In this document: in pieces, positions 10,835 to 23,902 of the stretch
Position numbering within the stretch: position 1 is the first letter of the stretch
Layout of the letters: every line of letters starts with the position of its first letter
NCBI GenBank assembly: GCA_002633005.1
Contig: NMRA01000130.1
Location: forward strand, 836,094 to 887,607
DNA length: 51,514 nucleotides
Direction: 5' to 3'
Source: Phoronis australis
Lineage: Eukaryota; Phoronida; Phoronidae
Position numbers and translations under genes: made by a program
Notes under the pieces: model-generated
Told to the model about the DNA's origin: nothing
Databases searched by the model: none
The model's input: only the letters and a program-made list of their open reading frames with translations

Positions 10835-13112
10835 AGACCGAGAGCTATCTCAAGCTTATGAGAGTGCACCGGTATGCACGCAATCTTTGAAGGCAATTCA
10901 AACCAACCCTGCTTAGAATCCCTTGCGTAAGAATCAAGATGGGGTTCCTGAATAGTAGTTATAGTTGAAATTGTTAAAACATGTTACGTGCTCTACAGTG
11001 GGATATCAATTACTTTGGGACCCGTAGTTTTTATTATTACCGCACTTGTGTAGTAGCGCTTTCTTAGGCAAAAGACGTGTTGTCAACATCAAGCACCATT
11101 TGAAGAAAAACAACTTTACATTGTTACGAATGGGGGACTACTACTGACAACTTCTGAACATGCTGTGGCGTACTGAACAGACGTACTGTAAGTTTCATCG
11201 TCATCTGTACGGTAGGAAGATATATGTATAACTCTAAAGCTCAACTTAAGAAAAAAGACATTCTTATGAGCTTTCCCAGCACCTGTACTAATGCAACATA
11301 AACTGTGCATTTTCTATCATAATTAAACTCTCAAGCCTGCCAACAACATGGGGGTCGGTCTGAATTGTCGCTGTTAAGGAATCGACTGTACTCGTGTAAG
11401 CCTTTCAATCACGTGACTTTGCCGATAATCACACCGTCACCTCAACGTACTGTTAACTGCCTAACGTTTGCTTTAAGTTTATTAAGAAAAAATTAATATT
11501 CAATAATTGCTATAAAGCCCCGAAAGCACTATAAAGCACCACATGACGAAATCGTCACGTGATTACAAAATGTCTCAGTTTGCAATCTCCGGAGTTTGAG
11601 TGAAAATCGACTAATAGTTGATGACTCAGGATAACCCGATGCTAAATAAACCCATTGGTCAATAGTCTATTTTTCACAGCAAAACGCCCAAGTGCTAATT
11701 TCCAGTGACTGTCGGCCCGCAATGTTCCAATGTCGACTGATGTTTGTTTGGCCCGACTTATTGCTTTTATTCCTAGAATCAAAAATCAAATTTTAGACAC
11801 AAGTTGCAAGTAAACTTGCATCGCGCTTTTTAAGTTTATAAACGGAACCCAAAATGACAATTTTAACAATTTTATCTGATGCATTCAATTGACGGAGTTG
11901 GCAGCACGAGCATTCGTGACATCTATTGGTGGTCTGTAAAAACGTTTAGTTGGCTCAAAAATTATCCACGTCGCACCTGCAGTTGTGCGACATTGTTACT
12001 CAAGAATTTCCTTTAACACGAAGCATCATACTAATGGAACGTGGTGCAACGTTTCTTGCGTAGTGATATTTATGAACCTATGTCTGCGCCATCAACATGA
12101 AGGGGTTACATATACCTCTATCTAATGTTCAAGGCTATCAATTCAAACCAGTTGAATAAACAAAACAACTTATTGAGTAATAAGAACACGAATCTCTTTG
12201 TTTGTCTTTGAGTTTCATCAATTCATGGCTAACAAAGGTTTTTTTATTAAAATAATTCACAAATAATTTCTTCTACCGGAAGTGTGTTCATAAAAACGCG
12301 TGATGTTGTTATTATATGCAGTAACACAGCCTGAGGTCCAGATCGTGTGCCATCCTGGAATCCAGAACGAGGCTAGGGTGGTCAGTTGGCAGAGATTCCA
12401 TTTACATTCTGTTTTATTCTCCAGAACTAAACATTCTCACAGTTTATGAGATGTTACACTGGCAATAGGCATCGTACGTACGAGTCCAAACGTGAGCACG
12501 GGCAGGCGAATTTCTAAAACGTCAATAACCAGTTTTGGAATCGCCTCTGATGTCGAATGAATTTAATGACTTGCGTCATGTGATAACAGCGAAGTCTCTG
12601 CGCTAAACTGTATACTTCAAAGCGACTTTAGCAGGGAACACGATAAACACACGTTGCGATTTTGAGAATGACATAAAAGTAGATATAGTGTTTTGTCTAT
12701 ACTATATGTATCTGCTTTTACAGTATATGTACGTGTACAATTGCAATTAAAGGAGCGCTGCTTCGCCACAATGTTTATTACTGCAAAACAGCTTATTTCT
12801 ATAAAACTGTAATGCGATTAAAATTACGCACGACGATTTTAGCACCAGAAAGCAAATTAACTCATAAACTGGAGTACACGTTAGCATCCATTATTTCCTG
12901 TTCATGAAAAATTAGCTTGGTCGTCGCTTTGAACACTTTCAACGGCAAATTTAGTACGAATCCCTACTTCCCAGTGCCAATTAATTCTGAGGAAAATCAT
13001 AAAATCCGGCTCATTTACTAAAACAACTCTAAAATCATTGTTTGTCAACTTATTTCAATGAAACTTAAGTAAGTTGTTCAAGACCCAACATCGCTTAAAA
13101 GTCTGTAACAAG
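10835..13112. repeat. ~2.28-kb direct repeat, copy 2 (probable unmerged contig overlap)
   Basis: It starts directly after the single N at 10834 and ends in the same ctgtaacaag as copy 1 before diverging into unique sequence. The end of copy 1 and the start of copy 2 coincide exactly with the N. That is the expected signature of two contigs or haplotypes joined without collapsing their overlap. The low divergence would fit heterozygosity. A true recent tandem duplication is the alternative. Confidence 0.9.
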
Positions 13113-13359
13113 GTCAACAAAATTATGCAATTGACCATGACCTTCACGTTTACTAAAACATCCAACTGTCAAGAAACTTTCAGCAGATGTTCAGGACACA
13201 ATAATTTGTAAAATAATTCAAGTGCTAAAATTCAAGTATCTATACAAATGACTTTGAATTTGACCTTTGCGTTTACTAAAGCATCCATGAAGTTTTCTTT
13301 TCAATCCAATTGTCAATAATCTTCCAAAAGTTGATCAACGTACAATTAAGTTTAATTTT

Positions 13360-13524
13360 AGGTTATCAGTTACATGTATAGTTACCAGGTTATCAGTTAT
13401 ATTTACCAGGTTGTGATTTATAGTTACCAGGTTGTCAGTTATAGTTATCAGGTTGTCAGTTATAGTTACCAGATGGTCAGTTATAGTTACCAGGTTTTCA
13501 GTTATAGTTTCCAAGATGTCAATT
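13360..13524. repeat. 21-bp minisatellite, left part
   Basis: About seven units of the type ttatagttaccaggttgtc. Because 21 is a multiple of three, the array reads as a periodic SYSYQVV-like frame; I do not regard it as coding. The array resumes at 13755. Confidence 0.9.
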
Positions 13525-13754
13525 CAAAGGCGGATTTAAGGGCCCCCCCCTTGGCTGCCGCAAAAAAAATAAAACAGCAAGAGCGTAGGGAAATGTTGAG
13601 TTTATTAATTTGCCCCGGTAANTATTTTTAGAGGAAAAAACAGAAAAATTTCCCCCCATTCGGTGCTATGCGCATCTACAATCGTGGTTTGCGCAAATGC
13701 TTACAGCCGGACAAAATGTTGGGTCCCCCTTATGATATCCTAGATCCGCCATTG
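13525..13754. mobile_element. 230-bp GGCGGATTTA-type TIR element in minisatellite
   Basis: The left end is caaaggcggatttaag; the right end, reverse-complemented, is caatggcggatcta. The flanking direct repeat caatt (13520-13524 and 13755-13759) is a perfect 5-bp target duplication, and excision would restore a normal repeat unit. The body differs from the 158-bp copies (A-rich centre, N at 13622), so it is a subfamily sharing the termini. Confidence 0.8.
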
Positions 13755-13945
13755 CAATTATAGTTATTAGGTTGTCAGTTATAGTTACCAGGTTATCAGT
13801 TACAGTTATCATGTTAACAGTTATGGTTACCAAGATATCAGTTATTTACCATGTTATCAGTTATATTTACCAGGTATTCAGTTATAGTTACCAGGTTGTC
13901 AGTTGTATTTATCAGGTTGTCAGTTATAGTTAACAGGTTAGCAGG
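13755..13945. repeat. 21-bp minisatellite, right part
   Basis: About nine further units (ttatagttaccaggttatcag and variants) continue the array interrupted by the TIR element. Confidence 0.9.
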
Positions 13946-14229
13946 AAGATTTTAAAAAGGATTTTATGTACACTGACGAGGATCAATCATATTTTAGACT
14001 CGATTAGGAATTGAAGCGGTAAATTAGTCTAAGACCGGCAACATTGTAAGCTTTTCAAAATGTTTTCGCTTAAGTATCAATTAAGAGTTCAGCTTCAGTA
14101 AGGTGACCTTCATAATTCTTGTTCTTCAAAATATCTCTGAACAAAAGACAGTCGATGCACGTTATATTCAGGTTTCTTTAAAAGTTTCATGGCATCCAAT
14201 TCAATCATTATAATGCCGGCAGTTCTGTA

Positions 14230-14365
14230 GTGGTAAAATTAGAGGAAAGTAGGCGCTCAAAGTCCACCGTATCACATTGAGCACTGAACGTAACTTGCGG
14301 TGCATAGGCGCTACGTTCAAATACCAAAAGGTGGTTGGCTGCGCCTACGTGAGCCTACGCTCCAC
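14230..14365. mobile_element. 136-bp TA-flanked MITE, copy 2
   Basis: It begins gtggtaaaattagaggaaag and ends ctacgctccac, flanked by TA on both sides (14228-14229, 14366-14367). It has the same length and order of blocks as 5806-5941. Confidence 0.7.
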
Positions 14366-14367
14366 TA

Positions 14368-16108
14368 AAGCTCTGAATGTCGGTACACACTATTCTCCCT
14401 GGCTGAATGATTGACATTGGCACTTACACGGTCTTTAGAAGACTAGGTCGACTTCAGTTATTGTCCATTGTATTTCGCATTGTAAGTTATTCATGGGTTT
14501 CTGAAAACACATGCAGTCACTAACGTCACAAAAAGCTCACCTCTCGATCACAAATTGACCCACAGTCATTGCAAGATCCGTTGACGTCATCGCTCTGGGC
14601 CCTCATGTTCCTTACAAAGACAGCTCTCCGTCCGTAGACAGAGAATGAGCTGATATGGCCATAGGTCGGTTATAAAGACAGTAAGGTCGAGAATATATCG
14701 GGTAGTACATACCATTTAAGCCATAAGTTTGAGTCTAAATTCGTGACGTGTAGAAAAATTCTCGCTTGCACTGGTCACCGCTCTGACTCCCTAAGCCCCA
14801 GACAACTTTTATGATGCCTATTCAGCACGCCCTTTGTATTGATGTAGATCTGAGCTAATGAAGTGGAAAGGTAATCGCTAGCACTACTTTCTTAACAATG
14901 GTGGTCGTTATTACACACAAATTGTTTTTCTCTGGCATTTGCACAGAGTTAAAGCCTGCAATGTGGAGAGCAGTTTTAACTCGGTACATTTTAAATCTAA
15001 CAAAAAGACCAAAAAGTTAATTTGCGTTGACCTTGACAAAGGACCACTTCCCAAAGGAATGTTTGGTTGTAAATATGTTTCATATCTGTTTTCATTAATT
15101 TATTTTAATACTCCTGCCTACTTGTTTTTTCTTACCGGTTAGGGTTGCTATCTTTTTATTTTGTGTTTAAACGACGTATCAAAACAATTTTGAAGTCAGT
15201 TAATTGTGAACCCATCCTTGAATTTTCCAGATTACAGCTACACCAAACATGTCAAACCAAACAAAACTACACGTGCCGTGCCATTAATTCAAGTTCAATT
15301 TTTATTAGAACTCAAATCATAAAATATATACAAAAGTGCAAATATGGTGATAACCAAACTGAAGAATTGGAACCTCTGAACAATTTTGGTTGCAGTTACT
15401 ACATAACTATTTTAGCTTTTCCGCAGTCATAAAAAATGAAATCACAGCTCTTGCCCACCGACCAACCTCATCTACTGCCTGCACTCTCTCATTGACTACA
15501 TCTTAGTTGTCTTCACAGGTGTTCCATTGCAACTACCTGCTAACCATCGAAATTGGCACATTTCCGCGAATATCAGTTTTCCGGCTAGTGCACTACTCCT
15601 CTAGTAAAGTAGTTCGGAATGCACTGGGGTATAAGCGATGTTTTAAAAGTTATTGCCATCTAATTTAGTCACTGTGTGTTGTTTATAGATGTATCAATAT
15701 AGCTTAGTTGTATATTAAAAGTATACTCCACATGATATTGTTAACTCTGATCAGCGGCTGTAAATCACTTAGTATATCAACACGCACAGTCGTTTATCTT
15801 CAATCGTACCCAATGTTAGTAGTTTTTAGCTTAATAGTTAATCGATTTTTAAAAATCGAAAACCAAACTTGGTTGTTTTTTTCCATCTGAATACAGCTGT
15901 GGTGTTTTGAACGAAAATTGTTGGTTAATGCATTTTGAAAATTCGCCAGTAGGTACAGGCAGATATGTTTACTACAGGTTATGGTCGGGTAATTATACTT
16001 AATTGGGTCTTGCTCGCACCAGACAATGCGGTCATCGCAAATGAGTACGACTCTGGCACCGTGCTCTCTTTGATCCCGGTAAAAGCCGCTCAGAAGGACG
16101 AGCGGTGA
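14368..16108. other. Non-coding, weak exon-like signals only
   Basis: Good polypyrimidine acceptors occur at 14946 (ctctggcatttgcacag) and 15231 (cccatccttgaattttccag), each followed by a short open stretch. No donors or partner exons make a coherent gene. The rest is AT-rich and featureless. Confidence 0.4.
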
Positions 16109-16146
16109 AAAGTCACGCATATATGTCTTTAGATATGCGTGACTTT
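16109..16146. other. Perfect 14-bp hairpin
   Basis: The arm aaagtcacgcatat (16109-16122) is the exact reverse complement of 16133-16146, separated by a 10-nt loop. No Rho-type poly-T or polyadenylation context is attached, and its function is unknown. Confidence 0.8.
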
Positions 16147-19100
16147 CATGTAAGCGTATTATTCACGGCATGAACTTGGGTTTTTGACGAAAGTCTCTTG
16201 GTGCTCGAATCTTATGGTCATTAAGTACGAAGATTTGGGGCCGGTTGTAAGAAAACTGACACCTTATGTTTCAGTCAATTTTAAGATAAAACTTAAATTT
16301 GTCTCAAGATCGATTCAATAAAGAGATTTTACGTTTCTTTTGGCTTAAGCTCCATCTTAATTTTGACTGTCTTACCGGATGTGGAATTTTCAAAGACTGG
16401 AAGATAAGACAAATTTTAGATTTAAGACAAAAATGAACTTACGTCATTTTCTTGGAAAAGGCCCCTGGACTAGACTCATTTGAGTCATCCGTAATATGCT
16501 CAAGCACTAAATAATTGATAATTCTCCTGAGTTAGTATTAAAAAAAGGGAATAAAAATACTCTCGAGCTCGATTCGAGTACCTAAAATGGTGGCCCATGC
16601 CGTTGCTGTTTTAGAAGTTCGATCACGTTGTGCTGCTCTATAGCTGAGCCGCTGCGGTGTACAAAGCTAAAGCCGATCCTGCACGCACGATTTTCTAAGA
16701 TTATGCAAAGCTCAGTTGCAGAAAATTCAATGAGATGTTTATTGGTTGACAAGCTACCCCACTAATAACGCTGATCTTAATTTGTTTCCAACGTTACAAC
16801 AGAAGCGCATATGATATGCGTTTAATGAGTCAACATTGTCTACTTCATATTAGTTTGTGACAAGAAGAAAACAAAAGTCCTCAGTGTTCCTGTCATTTTG
16901 GGTGAATGGTCACGTTTTTTTTTGCTAAATTGAGTCTGCATCTCAAATTTTTCCGTCTTATTTTATTTTGAAGCAAATCGTATTTTTAAGGAATATTGAA
17001 GAAACAAATTCGGGATTTTAGCTGTTAAAGCTCAAACAGCGCCATATACATGTACGAATGCTAATTGACTCCTCAAAAGCGCGCTAATTTCAAAAATTAC
17101 GTTTTCCCCGCTGCATTTCACTAAAAGGCGACTTGTTTTGTCGTTGGAATGGTGAAACAAGTTTAGCTGATGGGAGCAATCTAAGACAAGAAGCGTTTTC
17201 TGCAATAAATTCAATTTTGCCGTTTGAAATAAGGCCCTCCTACGGTCTACACTTGATTTATCTTTAGTTTAGTGTGACGTCATTGTGAAGTTTGATGAGG
17301 TCGTATGTTATTCTTAAACTCCAAAATCATACAAAAAGCTCAATATTAACAGTTTTCACACTAAATAATTTGCATGGTTATAAGCTTGCAAATTTGTATG
17401 CGATCAGGCCCAAGCATTAAAGAAAAATCGTTGTCCAAACCTGATAAAAGTGTAGCCCACTTGGCGCCTAAATTATGCGTTTTAGAGAAGGTTTGTGTAG
17501 TAATGAAAGAATTCAGATACAGCACAATACAACACTGCAATTTTGGAAAGGTAGACAATAGTGTTGCAATGCGCTTGTTAGGGATCCACCCGTGGAGATA
17601 TTAAGTTTATATAGGCCTACCAATTACGGTTAAGGTCGCCTCTTAAGAAGGTCGTTTACCATCATCCCTGAGTTATTTTTCATACCGCAGGTCAAAATGT
17701 TCTGACCTGGAAGGAATGCGGCGGTTTGTGGAGATGAGGTCAGAATGTTGCTGTGCTCCACAGACAGTTTTAATTACGTATTCGCGGACCACTCATTTCA
17801 TTTGTAGAGAACAGCTGTTTACGAACGCCTGCCTCAGATATAACGTTTAGATGGTGCCGAAGTTGTACTGATGAGACTTGTCAGTAGGGAATTGGTGGAA
17901 CGCCATAGAAAACTGTCACGAGTTGATCAGTTTTACGTGTTTACGTTGACGGTACGGCTTCGTGAAACGTAGTGTGTCGATGAATAAGAAGGAAACTTTC
18001 TAAAATTCTGCCACTGCTTGAACCTTGGCCTATCGAAAGATCTTACCTACGGGCAGTACCTTGGAACACTTCAGATGTGTGGAAATTCTCCACGAAGCAC
18101 TTTATCATTGACCAGAATCAAAACAAGGGATGTCTTAAAGGATCGTGGTTCCGGGATTTACATGTAGGCCTACTTCCCCATGTCTTCTACTGTCTGTTTG
18201 TTAGCTTCGGTTAATTGAGGATGTGTAAATATAGAAATCGAATTTCGGAGTGATACTGACATCCCGTGCGATTTGGTGGTTTTTAAACCGCTTTTGAGCA
18301 AATCGAATATCAGAGTTGCCATCAGCGTTCCAGACCCAGAGTCGCAATGAGCTACGTATATTTAAGAAGCTTTTGAAACACAAGAGCAATTATGGACATA
18401 AGAAAGTTCGTTGAACAAGGTAAGCATTCGTTGAACAAACAAAGGCGAGCATATTTCACATCCATGGTTGTTGCCGTATATGCCACACGCGCTGTGATAA
18501 TTGAACGATATTCACATTCCGCATGGCTACATGCCACGACGTAGCCGGGCTATAGTACATACATGTAGGCCTATTATAAAAATAAAACAGAGTTTTACTT
18601 CGTCTATACGCCCGGTAAAAAACTCGCGTTATCTACGTTTGGACACATCATAGCTAAATTGGACTTACACCGGTCAAGTCGTATTTTTAGAAAACGTCTG
18701 TGTTTTTCATTAACGCTCTGCTATAGCTGTGAGTATGCCGCGCTCGGTTTTTATGGTGTACGATGCCGTTTGAGAATCGGTAGCTGCATCTGGTAGTATA
18801 AAGGTTTGGGTGGCACTGATAACTGTGCGCAGGGATTTTACACCAACGGAGTTCCAACTCGCGTGTTCGGCTTCCTTCCATCGGCACTGAGTGACAGGAT
18901 AGACAGCAAAAGTCCGTTCTCTAATTTTTCAGTTTTACTTTTTAAGATTGTTAAAGTGAAAGACGGAGGTGGTGTTCGATTAATAACAGTATTTCTGTAT
19001 CTATGGTGAGGCTGCGTGTTTAATCAATGTGAACCTCATAACCTTGTAGGCCTACATGCTTTTTGCAAATCTCAAGGGTTTCTGGCATGCAGCAAGAACA

Positions 19101-20289
19101 CAGCTTGGCGACCCGTGCTTCATGGTACACATAATGATATTGCACACACAACTCCTTGAGAAGGATGTTCTACAATTTACGTCATAGGTACACGTCATAC
19201 CACTGACGCAATGAACTAAGAAGGTGCATATTCAACATATTTCAATTTGAGATCAGAATGTCGTTATGCCGACGACTTACGCAACGTAACTGAACATATC
19301 TCGCACTGAGTTTTCCAACAACACAGCCCCATACAGTAATTCAGTAATTTATAGTATCCACCGATGCAGAGTTATGAGCTAATTAATCCTTTCTTATGAA
19401 ATCGGCAGATGTTTTTTAACACCATTGTGTACAAGAATTTTCCGTAACTACTTGGTTGTCTGTCATGTGTGTTTTGCCTTAATTGTACTAACAGCCAGTG
19501 TTGCTCACGTTCATTGGAGAATAATGTAGCTGATCTTTCACCATCTGTTTAAATCATCTATCAGGATCACTACTTGGTCATTAATTTGGCTCATTTCAAT
19601 TTGAGAAACTGGCCGCTGTATGAACCGTCAGAGCACATTAACAGAGAATGATCAGTATGCATAGTACATGAGTCGGATTTGTTAAAATCAGCTTTAAAGC
19701 TTTGCAAAATACTAACAGTGTTGTGGTGAATTTGATAACTAAAATGTGAATATGAAATAGCACACTACATATTTGGTCACAACACGTGACCTGTAGATAC
19801 AATGAGCGACACATAGTGGGAAACAGAATGATAATTCATATTGACCAATATCAACTCTCTATTTTTAACGTCACATTCACATACATATAATATTTCAGAA
19901 TGACAGTGACATCATTTTGCTAATTATGACATAGATTCATGTGTAAATTAAACCGATACTGTTACGTGCGGACTATTCACTATTTGCGTGTCCAATAATG
20001 TAATGTACAGTAACGTTGCTAATAAGTGGATCCATCATATCTTAAAGATCTACTATTAATCTTTTGCAGTTTTATTTTCCCTGTTTTTTGTTTTTAATAA
20101 ATTTATTATCGTTGATAATCAAGTAAAAAACAAACAAGTACATCCATTCACACACGCGTGCACAATAAAATTTTCCCAGAGAACCTGTCATACACCAAAT
20201 TTTTACACGAAACGAATTTTTCAGCATTACAGTACTTATAAGAATACATGCATGTAACAAACATGTTAATATTAGGTATTGTGACGTAG
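16147..20289. other. Non-coding, nothing recognised
   Basis: About 4 kb of AT-rich sequence with occasional GTAGGCCTAC-type palindromes (near 17613, 18166, 18567 and 19047). Open frames are all short and lack recognisable domains or a paired acceptor and donor. Confidence 0.45.
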
Positions 20290-21140
20290 GCCTATCTCCT
20301 TGTAAATGTACTGTTTGACTAGTAATAGCAAAATGGATGGAAAATCATATGGCTCATTAAGTCTTAGAATAACACGTTTGTTAGAGAGACAGTTGGGAAG
20401 ATGAATAAAACACTTTTGAATTTGTTTTCTGAATTTCTTCCAAAAATCGTGTACAGGGCGACATTCCCTAAAAAGGTGTGACAGCGTCTCTGGAGCTTTG
20501 CTACAAAAGGAACATAAATTAGAATCCCGGATTTTGACTAAAATGTACTTGTCGCAATAATCCTGTGTAATATTCTAAATTGGAACCATCTAATGTTGGG
20601 ATCGTTTGTAATTTCATGAGGCAATGCGCATATTTTCTTCCCATCTTAACTATTTTCCATTTACAATCTGATTTAGAAGGTTTCTTGATGTCGTTACGGA
20701 TGGAACAAATATGTATGTAACCTTTTACATCTTTCCGTAAGTGAGTAATTGCTAAAGGCATGCATGAATAATAGACATTAACACTTTTAAATTTACTTTG
20801 GAATGGCTTTTTTGAAACCTTCTGGGAACAGAAACAACATCGTTGTATTCTACAAAGTTGGTTTCCACATCCAACCCCTTTTTCATATGGTCTAAACTAA
20901 CGAAATCGCCATCAGAGGTATACATATCTCTGATAAATCTTAAGCCTTTTTCAAACCAAAACTTAAAAAAAAAACACTTCAACCACTGATCCCCAAGTTA
21001 CTATAAACTACAAAGGTTGATTCAAAAGTCTTCTTTTCTCATAGAATGTTGTCATACTTTCAAATACGTCTCGCCAATAGGAGTTATCAATAAGAGTCAA
21101 CTTCCACTTAATAAAGTCTCCTAATGAACCAAAAACAATT
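20290..21140 (-). pseudogene. Decayed LINE ORF2 C-terminal region
   Basis: Read on the minus strand, pieces in shifting frames match the C-terminal end of non-LTR retrotransposon ORF2 proteins (L1/Tx1-like). At about 21110-21020 there is a W-x-D-V-F-E-S segment. At about 20960-20800 there is a G-L-R-F-I-R-D block followed by N-F-V-E-Y-N. At about 20520-20440 there is the zinc-knuckle-like C-S-F-C ... H-L-F-R-E-C ... F-W. Frameshifts and stops between the blocks show it is dead. The reverse transcriptase core is not present here. Class is from recognised family motifs; the exact clade is inference. Confidence 0.75.
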
Positions 21141-21350
21141 TAAAACGGGTAGAGTGAGTAAATTAACTGACCACATTTAGACGCGGTGGCTTTCAAGATA
21201 TCTACGGGACATGGCGAGTTTTAAAGCTTTGATGAATGTATGTATCTATTGTAACTATATCAGCCAATTGAAGACTCCTTGATCTAGTCCTAAAGAGGCC
21301 GTAGTTTGTTTGATTTTAATATTTTCGCTATTTTGTTTCGATTCCACCTT

Positions 21351-23902
21351 TAGGCCATAGTCCCAGGTCTCCTACTTCTCACCTCCGTGGCTATTTTGGG
21401 GGACAACGGGAACTTTGCATTAAACCCATCTACAGATGTTCAAAAGTCAATTTCAAAAAAAATGTTCCCAAGAATACACTTGCAAGCTTAGTAATAATTT
21501 TAATTTAAATGTTGGAAAAATTAGCCTAAACTAATATGTTAGCCACCAGGTGTCAGTGCAAAATGATCAGAACAGCTAATCGAATGCCAGGAAAATATTG
21601 TGTCCTTGTCTTTCCCGTTCCCAAGTTGTCTGCTTCATGAAAGCATTCAATAGAGGACAGCCAACTGATGTTATCCTGTTGGCTTGGCTAACTTGTTTAC
21701 AGCTACTGTCTACATTTAAAAAGTGTTAATTCTTGGATGGGTGTGCAAGTAATTGGCAATTGCCAAGGGTCAAGGTTCATAAACCAGCAGGCAGTAGATT
21801 GGAATTGAGGAAAGCCAAGTCAAGTGGCAAGTGTCATCATACTGATATACATACAAAGTCCATCACAGAGGACTTCACAAACAAAGAAAAACTTGAAAAG
21901 CTGTCCTATTTCCAAACATTCACTTGTAAATATGCCTACTTATTCTTAATTTGAAAAAAATATCATTTATGGTAAAAAATCTTCAGTTTAGGACAGAGAA
22001 AAAAATAGTTTGCTTGATAAATTTACAGTATTAGCCGTCCCAATCACAAATACTGGCTGTAATTTTTACCTACATGTGAGTGATCAGCTCTCCTCTTTAT
22101 GAACTTCCAAGCCTATTTTCTGATCCTTTTTATGTAAAACCATGAGTTGTGTTTGGAATTTGAGAAATACAAAAATGCAAATATTGCCGTTGTTCTGTAA
22201 TTCATTATCTTGAAAATTCAGTTGTTGCTCAGATTTCAGTGTCTCACATTTTGGAGATTCTTGAGTTGGAGAATTTTTAGTGTAGGAAAATTTTTATTCT
22301 TCCATTGATGTGCTATCTAAAACATGAAGCGTCAAAAGAAATTTTACCTCTACAGTAAATAAGACGCTTTTCACTTTTACACTAAAACTATTGCCAAAAT
22401 GACCATTCCTCTATTTTCAAAGGCTAAGGATGATAAACATTTTCTATGTCTTAAAGTGGCAACTGTACGGTGAAATCAATCCTAGTAATGTTGCTCATTT
22501 CTCTTAATGCTTACTTTTGCTGAGCACTTGACAAAATAAAACTTCACTTGTTGGCCATACTGTGCTAAAGTGAAGAGCATTTTGGTAATTTGTTTTAGTA
22601 AAAAGGATTACTGTAACAAGGCTTAAAAGTGTTTAGACGAAACGCTATTCAGGTTGACAAAAATTATATTCCGGTAGGTTGCAGGCTTGCAGAGATATTT
22701 TTAAAACTTTTTCATTAGATTTGGGCTCAACATTATTTTGCGTTTTCTGATCAACTCATGGAAGATAATTGAACAGTTTGTATGCAAGCTGTACGGCGAC
22801 CCGTCATCAACAGTTAACAAAGCACGCTACTACATATTCAGGTTGAAATCTGTGATGGAATCATCTCTTCCTCTTAGTCATGGTCGTTTGTTGTTACATG
22901 CCAAAAGAGCAAAACTACCAGTGTGCCTTTCACAAACGAGCCTTGCAACAGCATCTCAGTGCATCATCTCCAATTGGTAACAGGTGACTTTTGGAGTAGG
23001 GTAGTCTGAATTTCCACTGGATGACTTTGCCTTTAGCCCCAGAAAATGTCACGAAAAATGTTAATTGCAAATGTAAAAAGAGTGGTTGTAGTACAGAAGT
23101 GTGTTCTTGTTTGAAGTCGGGCTTGCCATGTTCAAAGTTGTGTGACTGTCAATTTTGTGAACACGGTGTCTCAAGAAAGAACTTTTGATGACAATGATGA
23201 TGAATATAAACAATGAAGTGGATGAACAAACACAAAAAGTGTGGGTTTTGTTGTTAAAAAAATTTAAATTCGTAGCCTAATAGGACATATTTACATTTTA
23301 TCATGCTGATGTCAGGACTGTATGGTGTATGGTTCCCTGTGACAGTTGACCATGCAGTTGAACTGCAGTGTGGAAAATGATAATTAATTATGACAATTAA
23401 TGGAAGTGATGACAGTGAATTCATTTCAGAAACCTTGGAAATGTATGTTGTTCATATGTAGGTTGTGATATCAAATCTTTATCAAGTTCCAGATGGTTAA
23501 CACTAGTATTGTTCTTCTGGTAGTTCAGAATATAGTAGTATGTTTCCTGGCCAACATGAGGCGCTGCTAAACATTTTCTATTTGTCTTTTTTGAGCAATT
23601 TGCCACCTAATGTCATAATGTTTATTACTTTTCTTGTCCAGTAACTTAAAATGAACAAAACCCAATCAAATCGTCATTCTTGTTGGTTTTTGAAGATTGT
23701 TTTTCTGTGCCAAATTTTGGCAAAGTAAGATTTTTTAGGTCAAATTTCTCGAAAACGTGCAAGTGAAACCTTGAACTTTTTAGATTCTTAAAGTATAGCA
23801 TTTAATGACCTTAAAAACACCAAAATTATCTTGCCCCCAAAAAGTAGCCACGGAAGTGATTTTCTGTACTTCCTAGAGTCGAATGGACGGACTATGGCCC
23901 TA
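21351..23902 (+). mobile_element. Decayed ~2.55-kb DNA transposon with TIRs
   Basis: The ends are inverted: the left taggccatagtcc (21351) and ccgtggctattttggggg (about 21385-21405) are mirrored on the right by ccccc...tagccacgg (about 23832-23853) and ggactatggcccta (23889-23902). The outer 13 bp and an inner ~18 bp match, while the spacer between them differs in length. No clear target duplication is visible. Inside is a decayed open frame (22738-23190) of a type often seen in invertebrate repeats. The superfamily is not assigned. Confidence 0.6.
22738..23190 (+). pseudogene. Decayed transposon-associated protein with CXC-type cysteine motif
   Basis: The first part (22738-22977) encodes F-V-C-K-L-Y-G, then V-N-K-A-R-Y, then a conserved-looking H-A-K-R-A block, and stops at a TAA. 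After a frame change, 23042-23169 encodes a dense cysteine cluster: C-K-C-K-K-x-x-C-x-x-x-x-C-x-C ... C-x-x-x-C-x-C-x-x-C. From memory, the combination of an F-V-x-x-L-Y-G/V-N-x-x-R-Y segment with a C-terminal CXC-like cluster recurs in repeat-encoded proteins of corals, molluscs and other invertebrates. Stops and at least one frameshift make it a pseudogene. It lies inside the TIR-bounded element at 21351-23902. Confidence 0.55.

Noticed and set aside
13374-13631. Repetitive SYSYQVV-like open frame
   Set aside because: The 21-bp minisatellite is a multiple of three, so it stays open by period alone, and it runs into an inserted TIR element and an N.
15800-16120. 106-codon minus-strand frame
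   Set aside because: Mostly AT-rich, no domain, no signal peptide, and no acceptor or donor in register; the plus strand is partly open over the same stretch.
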